Shown here piece by piece: positions 15,798-25,620 of a DNA stretch of 64,000 nt. Location of the stretch: contig NZ_QJKI01000003.1 in the NCBI RefSeq assembly GCF_003201855.1, forward strand, positions 124,001-188,000, given 5' to 3'. Made by a program: the position numbers and the translations under genes. Origin of the DNA: Rivihabitans pingtungensis (lineage in GTDB: Bacteria; Pseudomonadota; Gammaproteobacteria; Burkholderiales; Aquaspirillaceae). Under the pieces are notes generated by a model. The model was given only the letters and a program-made list of their open reading frames with translations. It was not told where the DNA came from and made no database searches. Within the stretch, counting starts at the first letter, position 1. Each line of letters starts with the position of its first letter.

Positions 15798-16575
15798 GTG
15801 GCGCTCGTTCCCCCAGCCGCAACCCCGCCGCAATCTCCCGTTCCGCATGCGCACACAGCTCAAAGCGGGTGCGTTGCTCGCCGCTGAGCGGCTGGCCGTA
15901 GTGCAGTTCAACCACTTGGCCGCGCGCCGAGGCCAGCCGCCAGATGGATTGCAAGAGGGTGGTGTCGCCGACATAGCTGGCGGCCTGGCTGAGGCTGCCG
16001 TCGGCGTTGACAAAGCGCAGCGTCACCGGCTGCACGGTGGCGCCGGCGCGGGCGGCGGCGTCGAACAGCGAAGCTTTGAATGGCAGCAGGTTGCGTCCGT
16101 CGGAGGTGGTGCCTTCCGGGAATAACCCGATGCAGTCGCCGTCCTGCATGGCCTTGGCCATGTGCTGGTTGATGCGGGCGGCGTCGCGGCGGTTGCCGCG
16201 CTCGATATAAAGCGTGCCGGCGCGGGTGACCAGGGTGCCTATCAGCGGCCAGCGGCGGATTTCGCTTTTGGCGACAAAACGGGTGAGGGTGACGCTGTTC
16301 AGGGCAAAAATATCCAGCCAGGACACGTGATTGGCCACCAGCAGGGTGTTGGCTGGGTAGAGCGTGGCGGGCGGCTGGCCGTGCACGCGCAGGTGGATGT
16401 TCAGCGTGCGCAGCAGTTTTTCTGACCAGGCGCGTTGCACGGCGTGGCGTTGCGCCGCTGGCAGGCGCTGAAAGCGGGTGAGCACCTGCCACAGCCCGCC
16501 CAGCACATGCAGGCTTAAGCGGGTGAGCCGCCACAGGCGGACGGGCAGGGCAACTGTGTGGGTGGGACGGGTCAT
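15763..16575 (-). CDS. plsC: 1-acyl-sn-glycerol-3-phosphate acyltransferase (PlsC/LPLAT family)
   Basis: The protein has 270 residues from the ATG at 16575. VANHVSWLDIFAL is the NHxxxxD acyltransferase motif, FVAKSEIRRWPLIG is block II, and GLFPEGTTSDGRNLLPFKASL is the FPEGT motif. A hydrophobic N-terminal segment suggests membrane association. It follows mutM by 13 nt on the same strand. It acts in phosphatidic acid synthesis or a related lysolipid acylation; the same family includes ornithine-lipid acyltransferases. Its 3' end overlaps the broken TOPRIM-like gene by 35 nt. Confidence 0.88.
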   Translation of the reverse strand: MTRPTHTVALPVRLWRLTRLSLHVLGGLWQVLTRFQRLPAAQRHAVQRAWSEKLLRTLNIHLRVHGQPPATLYPANTLLVANHVSWLDIFALNSVTLTRFVAKSEIRRWPLIGTLVTRAGTLYIERGNRRDAARINQHMAKAMQDGDCIGLFPEGTTSDGRNLLPFKASLFDAAARAGATVQPVTLRFVNADGSLSQAASYVGDTTLLQSIWRLASARGQVVELHYGQPLSGEQRTRFELCAHAEREIAAGLRLGERAPLRAAEAATVEA

Positions 16576-16588
16576 GATGGCGTTGGGG

Positions 16589-17404
16589 TCAGGTTTGACA
16601 ATGCGGGCAGTAAAAACTGGAGCGCTGCCCCAGGCGAGTGTGTTGCACCAAGGTTGCACAGGCATGACAGGGCAGGCCGTCACGGCCATACACGGCGTAG
16701 TGTTGCTGGAAATACCCCGGCTTGCCAATGGCGTCGGTAAAGTCGCGCAGCGTGCTGCCGCCGGCCTCGATGGCGCGCAGCAGGGTGGCGCGGATGGCCG
16801 CGGCCAGGCGTTGGCATTCTTCGCGGCTGACTTGCCCGGCGGGGCGGGTGGGGCGCACGCCAGCGGCAAACAGCGCCTCGTTGGCGTAAATATTGCCCAC
16901 CCCCACCACCACATGATTGTCCATCAGCACGGTTTTGATTGGCGCGATTTTGCCCCGGCAGGCGGCAAACAACACCTCGCCGTCAAAGTCATCGGACAAG
17001 GGCTCCGGCCCCAGTTTCACCAAGAGCGGATGCAGTTCAACCGGGCCCGGGCAGTACAAGATGGCGCCAAAGCGGCGCGGGTCGCGGTAGCGCAGACAGT
17101 GCTCGCCCAGCAGCAAATCCACATGGTCGTGGCGCTCGGGCGGGGTGTCGGCCGGCAGATGACGCAGGCTGCCGGACATGCCCAGATGAATGATCAGCGT
17201 GGCGCCGTCGTCCAGCTCGATCAGCAGGTATTTGGCGCGGCGCGCCACCTGGCGCACGCGGCGGCCAGTCAGGCGCTCGGCCAGCTCGGGGTCGATTGGC
17301 CAGCGCAGGCGCGGCTGGCGCAGCACTGCGCCAGTGAAGGCGCGGCCGGTGAGCAAGGGGGCGACGCCGCGCCGGGTGGTTTCCACTTCTGGCAATTCAG
17401 GCAT
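16589..17404 (-). CDS. mutM: Formamidopyrimidine-DNA glycosylase
   Basis: MutM removes 8-oxoguanine and formamidopyrimidines from DNA and nicks the abasic site. The protein has 271 residues and starts PELPEVETTRRG after the initiator Met, so the catalytic Pro2 and Glu3 are present. Other marks are the LIIHLGMSGSL strand, GNIYANEALF, and the C-terminal zinc finger (CHAC...CPHC). It is the first gene of a two-gene unit with plsC and is divergent from the TPR lipoprotein gene. Confidence 0.96.
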   Translation of the reverse strand: MPELPEVETTRRGVAPLLTGRAFTGAVLRQPRLRWPIDPELAERLTGRRVRQVARRAKYLLIELDDGATLIIHLGMSGSLRHLPADTPPERHDHVDLLLGEHCLRYRDPRRFGAILYCPGPVELHPLLVKLGPEPLSDDFDGEVLFAACRGKIAPIKTVLMDNHVVVGVGNIYANEALFAAGVRPTRPAGQVSREECQRLAAAIRATLLRAIEAGGSTLRDFTDAIGKPGYFQQHYAVYGRDGLPCHACATLVQHTRLGQRSSFYCPHCQT

Positions 17405-17552
17405 GTTTAAGCGGCCATGGCTAAAGTTGGGCGTGTTATTCTAACGCGAGACATCGCGCCGCTCAGCGTCAATGCCTGAGCGCGCAGCCGGCCTGGATGC
17501 GGCCCTGCCCGTCCGGGCGTCCTTAAATGGTCAGCCCTACGCGAAATCATTC

Positions 17553-19271
17553 ATGAATATCCGCCTTACCGCCACGGCTGCGCTGCTGGCATCCGTGCTG
17601 TCGGCCTGCGCCGTGACTTCGGCGCCGCCGACCCCCGTGGCCCAGGCGCCGGCCCCCGCGCCGGAGGCCGCCTATCCCAAGCTTGCGCTGAGCAATGATA
17701 TTTTGTTTGGCGTGCTGGCCAGCGAAATTGCCGCCCAACGCGGCGCGGCCGCCGCATCAGCGCCTACCGTGCTGGCGCTGGCGCAACGCACCCGCGACCC
17801 ACGCCTGGCGCGCCGCGCCGCCGAATTTGCCCTGACCGCCAACCGGCTGGACGAGGCCATCCGCGCGCTCAAGCTCTGGCAAGAGCTGGAGCCCGCCTCG
17901 GACAACGCCCAATACCAGCTGATTGCCGCGCTGCTGCGCGCCGGCCGGCTGAGCGAAGCCACGCCGGGCGTACAAGCGCAACTGGCCGCCCGCCCGCAGG
18001 AAGCCCCGCAGGTGTTCATGCATCTGGCTGGACTCTTGTCGCGGCAACCAGACAAAGCTGGCGCCTACGCCATGATGAAAACCCTGCTGGCGCCGTATCC
18101 CAGCGTGGCCGAGGGCCATTTTGCCCTGATGATCACCGCTCAGGAAGCCGGTGACGACGCCATGGCGCAAGCCGAGATGGCCACCCTGGCCACCCTGGCC
18201 CCAGCCTGGGATTATCCAGTGGGCTGGCAAGTCGAGCGTCTGCGGCAACCCTCGCCCGAGGCTGCACTGAGCCTGCTGGAGCGCGAACTGGCTCGCCGGC
18301 CGCAAGCCGGGCTGGAACTGCGGCTGAGCTATCCGCGCCTGCTGGTGATGGTCAAACGCTACGACGCCGCCCGCGACGCCTTTGTGCAACTGAGCAACAA
18401 ATACCCCCATCAGCCCGAAGTGGCCTACGCCATCGGCGTATTGTCTTACGAGCTGAAAGACTACGAAGAAGCCGAACGCTCGCTGCGCGACGCGCTGGCG
18501 CTGGGCTACCGCGAGCCGGATTTTGTACGCTTCACCCTGGGCCAGATGGCGGAAGAGCGCAAACTGCCGCAAGAAGCCGTCAACTGGTACGAAGCCATCA
18601 CCAGCGGCCCGCAACTGCCGCAGGCACAAAGCCGGCTGGCGGTGCTGGAAGCCGAAGATGGCAAGCTGGACGCCGCGCTGGCCCGGCTGGAGCGCCTGGC
18701 CGACATGCAAAACACCCCGCGCCCGGCGCGCGTGTTGGCGCAAGCGCAACTGGCGCGCAATGCCGAGCAACCCGACCGCGCGCTGGCCATCCTCAGCGCC
18801 GCCCTGGCCAAGGATGGCAATGTCGCCGAATGGCGCTACGAGCGCGCCCTGCTGCTGGACGACCGCGAACGGGTGGCCGAGGCCGAGCGCGATCTGCGCG
18901 CCTACCTCAAGCTCAAACCCAAGAGCGCGCAAGGGCTGAACGCACTGGGCTATATCCTGGCCAACCGCACCAGCCGCATCCGCGAGGCGCGCGAGCTGGT
19001 CAGCCGCGCGCTGAAGCTGGACCCGGACAACCCGATGATTCTGGACAGCATGGGCTGGGTGGAATACCGCTCCGGCAAGCTGGAAGCCGCGCTGCGCTAT
19101 CTGCAACGCGCTCACCACCTGATGCCCGACCCGGAAATCGCCGCCCACCTGGGTGAGGTGCTGTGGAAGATGGGCCGCGAAGCCGAAGCCCGTGAACTGT
19201 GGGCACGCAGCCTGGAAGCCAACCCGGATAGCGACATCATCCGGCGCACCCAGCAGCGCTTTATCCCGTGA
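17553..19271 (+). CDS. TPR-repeat lipoprotein
   Basis: The protein has 572 residues. It starts MNIRLTATAALLASVLSACAV, a lipoprotein signal with lipobox LSAC, which decides the ATG at 17553 over upstream starts. The rest is a solenoid of tetratricopeptide repeats, for example PEVAYAIGVLSYELKDYEEAERSLRDALALGY and the C-terminal RELVSRALKLDPDNPMILDSMGWVEY. Proteins of this type sit before lolB and ispE in betaproteobacteria. It is probably a periplasmic or outer-membrane assembly factor, but the specific role is not known. Its stop overlaps the lolB GTG start (GTGA). Confidence 0.88.
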   Translation: MNIRLTATAALLASVLSACAVTSAPPTPVAQAPAPAPEAAYPKLALSNDILFGVLASEIAAQRGAAAASAPTVLALAQRTRDPRLARRAAEFALTANRLDEAIRALKLWQELEPASDNAQYQLIAALLRAGRLSEATPGVQAQLAARPQEAPQVFMHLAGLLSRQPDKAGAYAMMKTLLAPYPSVAEGHFALMITAQEAGDDAMAQAEMATLATLAPAWDYPVGWQVERLRQPSPEAALSLLERELARRPQAGLELRLSYPRLLVMVKRYDAARDAFVQLSNKYPHQPEVAYAIGVLSYELKDYEEAERSLRDALALGYREPDFVRFTLGQMAEERKLPQEAVNWYEAITSGPQLPQAQSRLAVLEAEDGKLDAALARLERLADMQNTPRPARVLAQAQLARNAEQPDRALAILSAALAKDGNVAEWRYERALLLDDRERVAEAERDLRAYLKLKPKSAQGLNALGYILANRTSRIREARELVSRALKLDPDNPMILDSMGWVEYRSGKLEAALRYLQRAHHLMPDPEIAAHLGEVLWKMGREAEARELWARSLEANPDSDIIRRTQQRFIP

Positions 19272-19825
19272 ACGCCACACGACACTGGAGCGGCTGCATC
19301 GCCCTGCTGGGCGCGCTGACCCTGCCTGGCTGCGCCTGGCTCAGCCCACCGCCCGCACCAAGCGGTGCGGTGCAAGCGCTGCCGGCCAGTTGGGCAGTAG
19401 CCGGCCGGCTGGGCGTGAAAGCCGCTGGCAAGGGCAGCTACGCCAATTTTGACTGGAAGCGCCAGGGCGGCGTGGACACCTTTGACATCACCACCCCGCT
19501 GGGGCAAACCGTGGCGCGGCTCAGCCGCGACGCCAGCGGCGTGCGCCTGACCGCGCGTGGCGAAACCCACCAGGCCGACAACGCCGAGCAGCTCACCCAG
19601 TCTTTGCTGGGCTGGGCCTTGCCGCTGGACAATCTGCCCTATTGGCTGGCTGGCCTGCCCGCCCCCGGCCAGGCCAGCGCGCCCAGCGTGGATGGCTTTG
19701 AACAACAGGGCTGGCGCATTGAGCTGGCGGATTTTCAGGACACGCCATTTGGCCGCCGTCCTGGCCGCGTGCAGCTGAGCCGGCCTGATCTGGAACTTCG
19801 TTTTGCGATGCACCAATGGCACTGA
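19268..19825 (+). CDS. lolB: Outer-membrane lipoprotein receptor LolB
   Basis: LolB takes lipoproteins from LolA and inserts them in the outer membrane. The protein has 185 residues and starts with GTG at 19268. The signal peptide ends in lipobox LPGCAW. Family features include WAVAGRLGVKAAGKGSYANFDWKRQ, LGQTVARLSRD, and LPYWLAGLPAPG. It overlaps the TPR gene by 4 nt and ispE by 10 nt, so the three are probably one transcript. Confidence 0.9.
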   Translation: MNATRHWSGCIALLGALTLPGCAWLSPPPAPSGAVQALPASWAVAGRLGVKAAGKGSYANFDWKRQGGVDTFDITTPLGQTVARLSRDASGVRLTARGETHQADNAEQLTQSLLGWALPLDNLPYWLAGLPAPGQASAPSVDGFEQQGWRIELADFQDTPFGRRPGRVQLSRPDLELRFAMHQWH

Positions 19826-20661
19826 TCACCCCGTTTCAGGCGTTTCCTGCGCCGGCCAAGCTTAACCTCACGCTGGCCATCACCGGCCGCCGCGCCGATG
19901 GCTACCATCTGCTGGAAAGCGTGTTTCGCTTTATCGACCTGATGGACACCGTCGAGCTGGCGGTGCGCGACGATGGCGACATCGTGCTGGACAACCCCAT
20001 TCCCGGCGTGCCAGCCGACAGCGATCTGACCGTGCGCGCCGCCCGCGCGCTGCAAGCCGCCAGCGGCGCCACGCTGGGCGCCTCGATTCGCCTGCACAAG
20101 CGCATCCCGATGGGCGGCGGCCTGGGCGGCGGCAGCTCGGACGCCGCCACCGTGCTGCTGGCGCTGAACCAACTGTGGAACACCCAGCTGCCCCGGCAAA
20201 CCCTGCAAGACATCGGCGTGAAACTGGGCGCCGACGTGCCGGTATTTGTGTTTGGCCGCCCGGCCTTCGCCACCGGCATTGGCGACGAACTCACCGAGTG
20301 CGCGGTGCCCGACGCCTGGTATGTGGTGTTGCATCCGGGCGTCAGCGTGCCCACCGCGAAAATTTTTTCGCATCAAGGCTTGACACGTAATTCGACCCCT
20401 AGCATAATGCGTGCTCTCCAAACGACGCAGCGCAAGAACGATATGCAAAGCGTGGTTTGCCAGATGTTTCCTGAGGTGGCGCAGTGCCTGGCAAAAGCCA
20501 GCGAATACGGCGAACCACTGATGACCGGGTCGGGAGCGTGTGTGTTTCTCGAGTTCGATAAGGAAGCTCAGGCCGGAGCCGTTTTCCAGTCGCTGTCGAG
20601 CAGTTATACGGCGTTCATCGCCAAAGGGTTGCAGCATCACCCACTGTACGACGGCCGGTAA
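19816..20661 (+). CDS. ispE: 4-diphosphocytidyl-2-C-methyl-D-erythritol kinase
   Basis: IspE phosphorylates CDP-methylerythritol in the MEP isoprenoid pathway. The protein has 281 residues with FPAPAKLNLTLAITGRRADGYHLLESVF at the N-terminus. The GHMP-kinase ATP loop is PMGGGLGGGSSDAATVLLAL. GADVPVFVFGRPAFATGIGD and the C-terminal MTGSGACVFLEF complete the family pattern. It is followed after 7 nt by tRNA-Gln, then by prs, the classic betaproteobacterial order. Confidence 0.95.
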   Translation: MALITPFQAFPAPAKLNLTLAITGRRADGYHLLESVFRFIDLMDTVELAVRDDGDIVLDNPIPGVPADSDLTVRAARALQAASGATLGASIRLHKRIPMGGGLGGGSSDAATVLLALNQLWNTQLPRQTLQDIGVKLGADVPVFVFGRPAFATGIGDELTECAVPDAWYVVLHPGVSVPTAKIFSHQGLTRNSTPSIMRALQTTQRKNDMQSVVCQMFPEVAQCLAKASEYGEPLMTGSGACVFLEFDKEAQAGAVFQSLSSSYTAFIAKGLQHHPLYDGR

Positions 20662-20668
20662 GAGTTAC

Positions 20669-20743
20669 TGGGGAGTCGCCAAGTGGTAAGGCATCGGATT
20701 TTGATTCCGACATTCGTAGGTTCGATCCCTACCTCCCCAGCCA
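20669..20743 (+). tRNA. tRNA-Gln (anticodon TTG)
   Basis: The 75-nt cloverleaf has acceptor arms TGGGGAG and CTCCCCA and an encoded GCCA end. The anticodon loop TTTTGAT gives TTG, and the T-loop is TTCGATC. It lies between ispE and prs, a position conserved in related genomes. Confidence 0.95.
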
Positions 20744-20765
20744 AATTTCCACATTAAGTGGCAGC

Positions 20766-20800
20766 AAAAGCGTGTAAGTTAGCCTACTTACACGCTTTTT
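20766..20800 (+). terminator. Terminator after tRNA-Gln
   Basis: AAAAGCGTGTAAGT and ACTTACACGCTTTT form a 14-bp stem with a TAGCCT loop, followed by TGTTTATTTTT. It ends the ispE/tRNA-Gln transcript 27 nt before prs. Confidence 0.88.
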
Positions 20801-20826
20801 GTTTATTTTTAGTCAGGTAGCGGAAT

Positions 20827-21783
20827 ATGGCCTCCTACGATAGCTTGATGGTTTTCACCGGGACTGCTAACCCGGAACTCGCCCAGAACGTGGTCAAACA
20901 CCTGGACATTTCGCTGGGGCGCGCCGACGTCAACCGCTTCAGCGATGGTGAAGTGGCCATCGAGCTGCTGGAAAACGTCCGTGGCCGCGATGTCTTCGTG
21001 CTGCAATCCACCTGTCAGCCGACCAACGACAACCTGATGGAAGTGCTGACCATGGTGGACGCGCTCAAGCGCGCCTCCGCCGGCCGCATCACCGCCGCCA
21101 TTCCCTACTTTGGCTACGCCCGCCAGGACCGCCGCCCGCGCTCGGCCCGTGTGCCGATTTCTGCCAAGCTGGTGGCCAATATGCTGACCTCGGCCGGCGT
21201 GGACCGCCTGCTGACCGTTGACCTGCACGCCGACCAGATTCAGGGCTTTTTCGATATCCCGGTGGACAACGTCTACGCCACCCCGGTGCTGCTGCGTGAA
21301 ATCCAGACGCAACGCTACGAAGACCTCGTGGTGGTCAGCCCGGACATCGGCGGCGTGGTGCGCGCCCGCGCCATGGCCAAGGCGCTCAACTGCGACCTGG
21401 CCATCATCGACAAGCGCCGTCCCAAGGCCAACGTCGCCGAAGTGATGAACATCATCGGCGAAATCGAAGGCAAAACCTGTCTGATCGTCGATGACATGAT
21501 CGACACCGCCAACACCCTGTGCAAGGCCGCGCAAGCGCTCAAGCAAAAGGGCGCCGCCCGCGTGGTGGCCTACGCCACCCACCCGGTGCTCTCTGGCCAG
21601 GCCGCCGACCGCATCGGCGCCTCGGTGCTGGACGAAGTCGTGGTCACCGACACCATTCCGCTGCGCGCCGACTCGGCCGCCCAGCCCAAGATTCGCGTGG
21701 TGTCCATCGCCGAGCTGATTGGCGAAACCCTGCGCCGCATCAACAACGAGGAATCGGTCAGCTACCTGTTTGTTGACCGCTGA
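20827..21783 (+). CDS. prs: Ribose-phosphate pyrophosphokinase (PRPP synthetase)
   Basis: Prs makes PRPP, the precursor for purines, pyrimidines, histidine and NAD. The protein has 318 residues. [24 protein letters not shown] and [25 protein letters not shown] give the ATP-binding flexible loop. [22 protein letters not shown] is the PRPP synthetase signature. [14 protein letters not shown] is the PRPP-binding loop. It is followed by rplY. Confidence 0.97.
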   Translation: MASYDSLMVFTGTANPELAQNVVKHLDISLGRADVNRFSDGEVAIELLENVRGRDVFVLQSTCQPTNDNLMEVLTMVDALKRASAGRITAAIPYFGYARQDRRPRSARVPISAKLVANMLTSAGVDRLLTVDLHADQIQGFFDIPVDNVYATPVLLREIQTQRYEDLVVVSPDIGGVVRARAMAKALNCDLAIIDKRRPKANVAEVMNIIGEIEGKTCLIVDDMIDTANTLCKAAQALKQKGAARVVAYATHPVLSGQAADRIGASVLDEVVVTDTIPLRADSAAQPKIRVVSIAELIGETLRRINNEESVSYLFVDR

Positions 21784-21870
21784 ATTGCTGAATCTCCCGC
21801 CAGACTGCTGGCGGATTACCCGGCGAAGCTGGTCGCGGCTTCGCCACACACATCCTGTTTGGAGTTACCA

Positions 21871-22431
21871 ATGACTATCGAAGTGATTGCCCAGAAGCGC
21901 GTTGTCGAGGGTACGGGTGCGAGCCGCCGCCTGCGTCGCGCTGGCAAAGTGCCTGGCGTGGTGTACGGCGCCGGCCAAGAAGCTGTGTCCATCGAACTGG
22001 ACCACAACAGCCTGTTCTACGCCATGAAAGACGAAGCTTTCCACGGCGCCGTGCTGAGCCTGAACCTGGACGGCGAAACCGTGTCCGTGCTGCTGCGCGA
22101 CAACCAAATGCACCCGTGGAAGCCGCAAGTGCTGCACGTTGACTTCCAGCGCATCAACGCCGCCGAGAAGATCACCGCCCGCGTCGCCCTGCACTTCAAG
22201 AATGCCGACATCAGCCCGGCCGTGAAGCTGAACGGCAAGAAGGTCAGCCACATCGCCAACAGCGTGAACGTGCGCGCCCTGCCGGCCGACCTGCCGGCCT
22301 TCATCGAAGTGGACCTGAGCAACCTGCAAGCCGGTCAGTCCATCCACTTGTCCGACCTGGTCCTGCCGGCTAACGCCGAGCTGGCCGATCTGGCTCGCGG
22401 CCGCGATCTGGCTGTGGCCCAGTCTTCCTGA
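21871..22431 (+). CDS. rplY: 50S ribosomal protein L25/general stress protein Ctc
   Basis: The protein has 186 residues and is the long (Ctc-type) form of L25, which binds 5S rRNA. The N-terminal domain reads IEVIAQKRVVEGTGASRRLRRAGKVPGVVYG. The C-terminal TL5-like domain contains NSVNVRALPADLPAFIEVDLSNL. I use the ATG at 21871, preceded by GGAG. A short hairpin CCGCCAG/CTGGCGG lies in the prs-rplY gap. Confidence 0.95.
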   Translation: MTIEVIAQKRVVEGTGASRRLRRAGKVPGVVYGAGQEAVSIELDHNSLFYAMKDEAFHGAVLSLNLDGETVSVLLRDNQMHPWKPQVLHVDFQRINAAEKITARVALHFKNADISPAVKLNGKKVSHIANSVNVRALPADLPAFIEVDLSNLQAGQSIHLSDLVLPANAELADLARGRDLAVAQSS

Positions 22432-22455
22432 TTCCCGAACCGGAATCCGGACGTC

Positions 22456-22489
22456 AAAACGGCTCGTTGCCTGGCAGCGGGCCGTTTTT
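22456..22489 (+). terminator. Terminator after rplY
   Basis: AAAACGGCTCG and CGGGCCGTTTT form an 11-bp stem (one G-T pair) followed by TTTG. It separates prs-rplY from pth. Confidence 0.85.
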
Positions 22490-22520
22490 GTCGTCCGGCC
22501 TTTGTTTTTCTGGATGAACC

Positions 22521-23090
22521 ATGGCTTCTATCCGCCTGATTGTCGGCCTGGGCAACCCCGGCCCCGACTACGCCGCCACCCGCCACAACGCCGGCTTTTG
22601 GCTGGTTGACCTGCTGGCCCGCCAGCACAGCGCCACCCTGCGCGCCGAAGGCAAGTTTTTCAGCCTGTACGCCCGCGCTGGCGAGATGCACCTGCTGGAG
22701 CCGCAAACCTTCATGAACGCCAGCGGCAAGGCTGTGGCGGCAGTGGCGCGCTTTTACAAAATCCAGCCCGACGAAATCCTGGTTGTGCACGATGAGCTCG
22801 ACCTGCCGCCCGGCGCCGCCAAACTCAAGCAAGGCGGCGGCCATGGCGGTCATAATGGCCTGCGCGACATCATCGCCGCGCTGGGCGTGCAGGATTTCTG
22901 GCGGCTGCGGCTGGGCATCGGCCACCCCGGCAATAAAGCCGAAGTGGTGAATTTTGTGCTCAAGCCGCCGCGCAAGGAAGAACAAGACGCCATCGACCGC
23001 GCCATCGACTGCGCGCTGGACGTCATGCCCGCCGTGCTGGCCGGCAATATGCCCGAAGCCATGAAAGACCTGCACACCCGCGCCAAATAG
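22521..23090 (+). CDS. pth: Peptidyl-tRNA hydrolase
   Basis: Pth releases tRNA from prematurely dropped peptidyl-tRNA. The protein has 189 residues. [25 protein letters not shown] holds the catalytic His and the Asn of the active site. [12 protein letters not shown] and [30 protein letters not shown] are the other signatures. It follows rplY and precedes ychF. Confidence 0.97.
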   Translation: MASIRLIVGLGNPGPDYAATRHNAGFWLVDLLARQHSATLRAEGKFFSLYARAGEMHLLEPQTFMNASGKAVAAVARFYKIQPDEILVVHDELDLPPGAAKLKQGGGHGGHNGLRDIIAALGVQDFWRLRLGIGHPGNKAEVVNFVLKPPRKEEQDAIDRAIDCALDVMPAVLAGNMPEAMKDLHTRAK

Positions 23091-23119
23091 CCTGCGCCCG
23101 AATCCACAAGGACACCACC

Positions 23120-24211
<1,092 letters not shown>

Positions 24212-24271
24212 TTCGAGCAAGCCATTTCAGGCGATTGCATCTGCTTGCATGCACATCACCAAAAGCGACGC

Positions 24272-24297
24272 AAAGCCCCGTAGATACGGGGCTTTTT
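24272..24297 (+). terminator. Terminator after ychF
   Basis: AAAGCCCCG and CGGGGCTTT form a stem with a TAGATA loop, followed by a T-tract. It lies 60 nt after the ychF stop. Confidence 0.9.
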
Positions 24298-24307
24298 CAT
24301 TTCAGCT

Positions 24308-24321
24308 CGTTGCATGCAACG
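24308..24321. other. Palindrome at the island's left edge, possible integrase binding/att region
   Basis: CGTTGCATGCAACG is a perfect 14-bp palindrome, and its centre TTGCATGCA also occurs at 24245-24253. Nearby GTGTATA occurs twice, at 24355 and 24387, 32 bp apart. These repeats lie between the ychF terminator and the integrase, where attachment or arm-type sites are expected. I found no matching copy at 38.5-38.7 kb. Confidence 0.3.
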
Positions 24322-24429
24322 ACACTTTATGGCGATGCGCAAGTGAATACGGGCGTGTATATGGATCTTGCGCCGGACTGATGAAGGTGTATACGATGAA
24401 GCCCTAAGGACGAACAGGAGACCTTCACG

Positions 24430-25617
24430 ATGCTGACAGACGCCCAGTGCCGAGCCGCCAAGCCTAGAGAAGGCATCTACCGCCTCAATGACTACAAGGG
24501 GCTGTACCTAGAAATCAAACCCAACGGCATCAAGGCTTGGCGCTATCGCTTCAAGCTCAATGACAAGGCCTCGTGGTTCGCACTTGGCGACTACCCCAGC
24601 GTGACGCTCGGCGAAGCCAGAGAGAAGTGCGAGGCGGCGCGGAAGCTGGTCAAGGAGGGCATCAATCCCGTCCAGAACCGCCAGATCGAACGCATCAAGC
24701 GCGAGCAAGACGCAGCGAACACATTCGAGGCCATCGCCAAGGAGTGGCTGGGCCTGAAGGACTGGGAAGAAGTAACCAAGAAGCGCAGACTCGACATGCT
24801 GGAGCGCGTGGTCTTCCCATCGATTGGCAAGCTGCCGGTGCGTCAGATCACCCCAGCCCACGTTCTCGACATTCTCAACAAGACGGTCAAGCGCGGCGCA
24901 CCCACGGTAGCAGCTGAAGCCAAGCGCACCATGTCTGGCGTCTTCGAGCATGCGGTAGCCACCCTGCGGGCGGACACTGACCCCGTTTGGCCGGTTCGCA
25001 AAGCGCTGCCGCCCAACAAGACGCAACACAAGCGCGCCCTCAGCGCGGAGGAGGTCGGCCAGCTGCTGAACGACTTTGATGGACATGGCGGCAACTTCCA
25101 GACCATCAAGGCGTTCCAGCTGATGTGGCTGACGCTCAGTCGCCCGAATGAATCCGTCCAAGCAGAGTGGGCCGAGTTCGACCTTGAGAAGGCGCTTTGG
25201 ACCATTCCTGCGCGTCGTATGAAGGCGCGGCGAGAGCACGTCGTTCCGCTACCGACTCAGGCGGTCGAACTTCTCAAAGCCATGCATCCGATCACGGGAC
25301 ATACGAAGTTCGTTTTCCCGAACCGCGACGACCGCCAGCGCCCAATGGCTGACGCGGCCTTGCGGCAGGCGCTCAAGAAGCTAGGCTGGGCAACCAAGTA
25401 CAGCCCGCATGGCACGCGCACGACGGGCAGCACCCGGCTCAATGAACTGGGTTATCGACCCGATGCCATTGAAGCCCAGCTTGCACATGCGGAGCCGAAT
25501 AGTGTTCGGCGCACATACAACCACGCCACCTACCTGGACGAGCGACGAGTCATGATGCAAGACTGGGCAGATAAGCTGGACGGGTGGAAGACCCACGCAC
25601 GGAAGGATGCCAACTAG
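24430..25617 (+). CDS. Tyrosine recombinase (phage/island integrase, DUF4102 type)
   Basis: The protein has 395 residues. Residues 1-80 form the arm-binding DUF4102-like domain (LNDYKGLYLEIKPNGIKAWRYRF). A SAM-like core-binding domain follows, and then the catalytic domain. Catalytic residues are R238 (LTLSRPNE), H327 and R330 (SPHGTRTTG), H353 (LAHAEP), and nucleophile Y363 (RRTYNHA). All are present, so the enzyme should be active. The stop is only 3 nt from that of qatD, which converges on it. It marks the left end of the defence island, but no tRNA gene is adjacent. Confidence 0.92.
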   Translation: MLTDAQCRAAKPREGIYRLNDYKGLYLEIKPNGIKAWRYRFKLNDKASWFALGDYPSVTLGEAREKCEAARKLVKEGINPVQNRQIERIKREQDAANTFEAIAKEWLGLKDWEEVTKKRRLDMLERVVFPSIGKLPVRQITPAHVLDILNKTVKRGAPTVAAEAKRTMSGVFEHAVATLRADTDPVWPVRKALPPNKTQHKRALSAEEVGQLLNDFDGHGGNFQTIKAFQLMWLTLSRPNESVQAEWAEFDLEKALWTIPARRMKARREHVVPLPTQAVELLKAMHPITGHTKFVFPNRDDRQRPMADAALRQALKKLGWATKYSPHGTRTTGSTRLNELGYRPDAIEAQLAHAEPNSVRRTYNHATYLDERRVMMQDWADKLDGWKTHARKDAN

Positions 25618-25620
25618 CGC

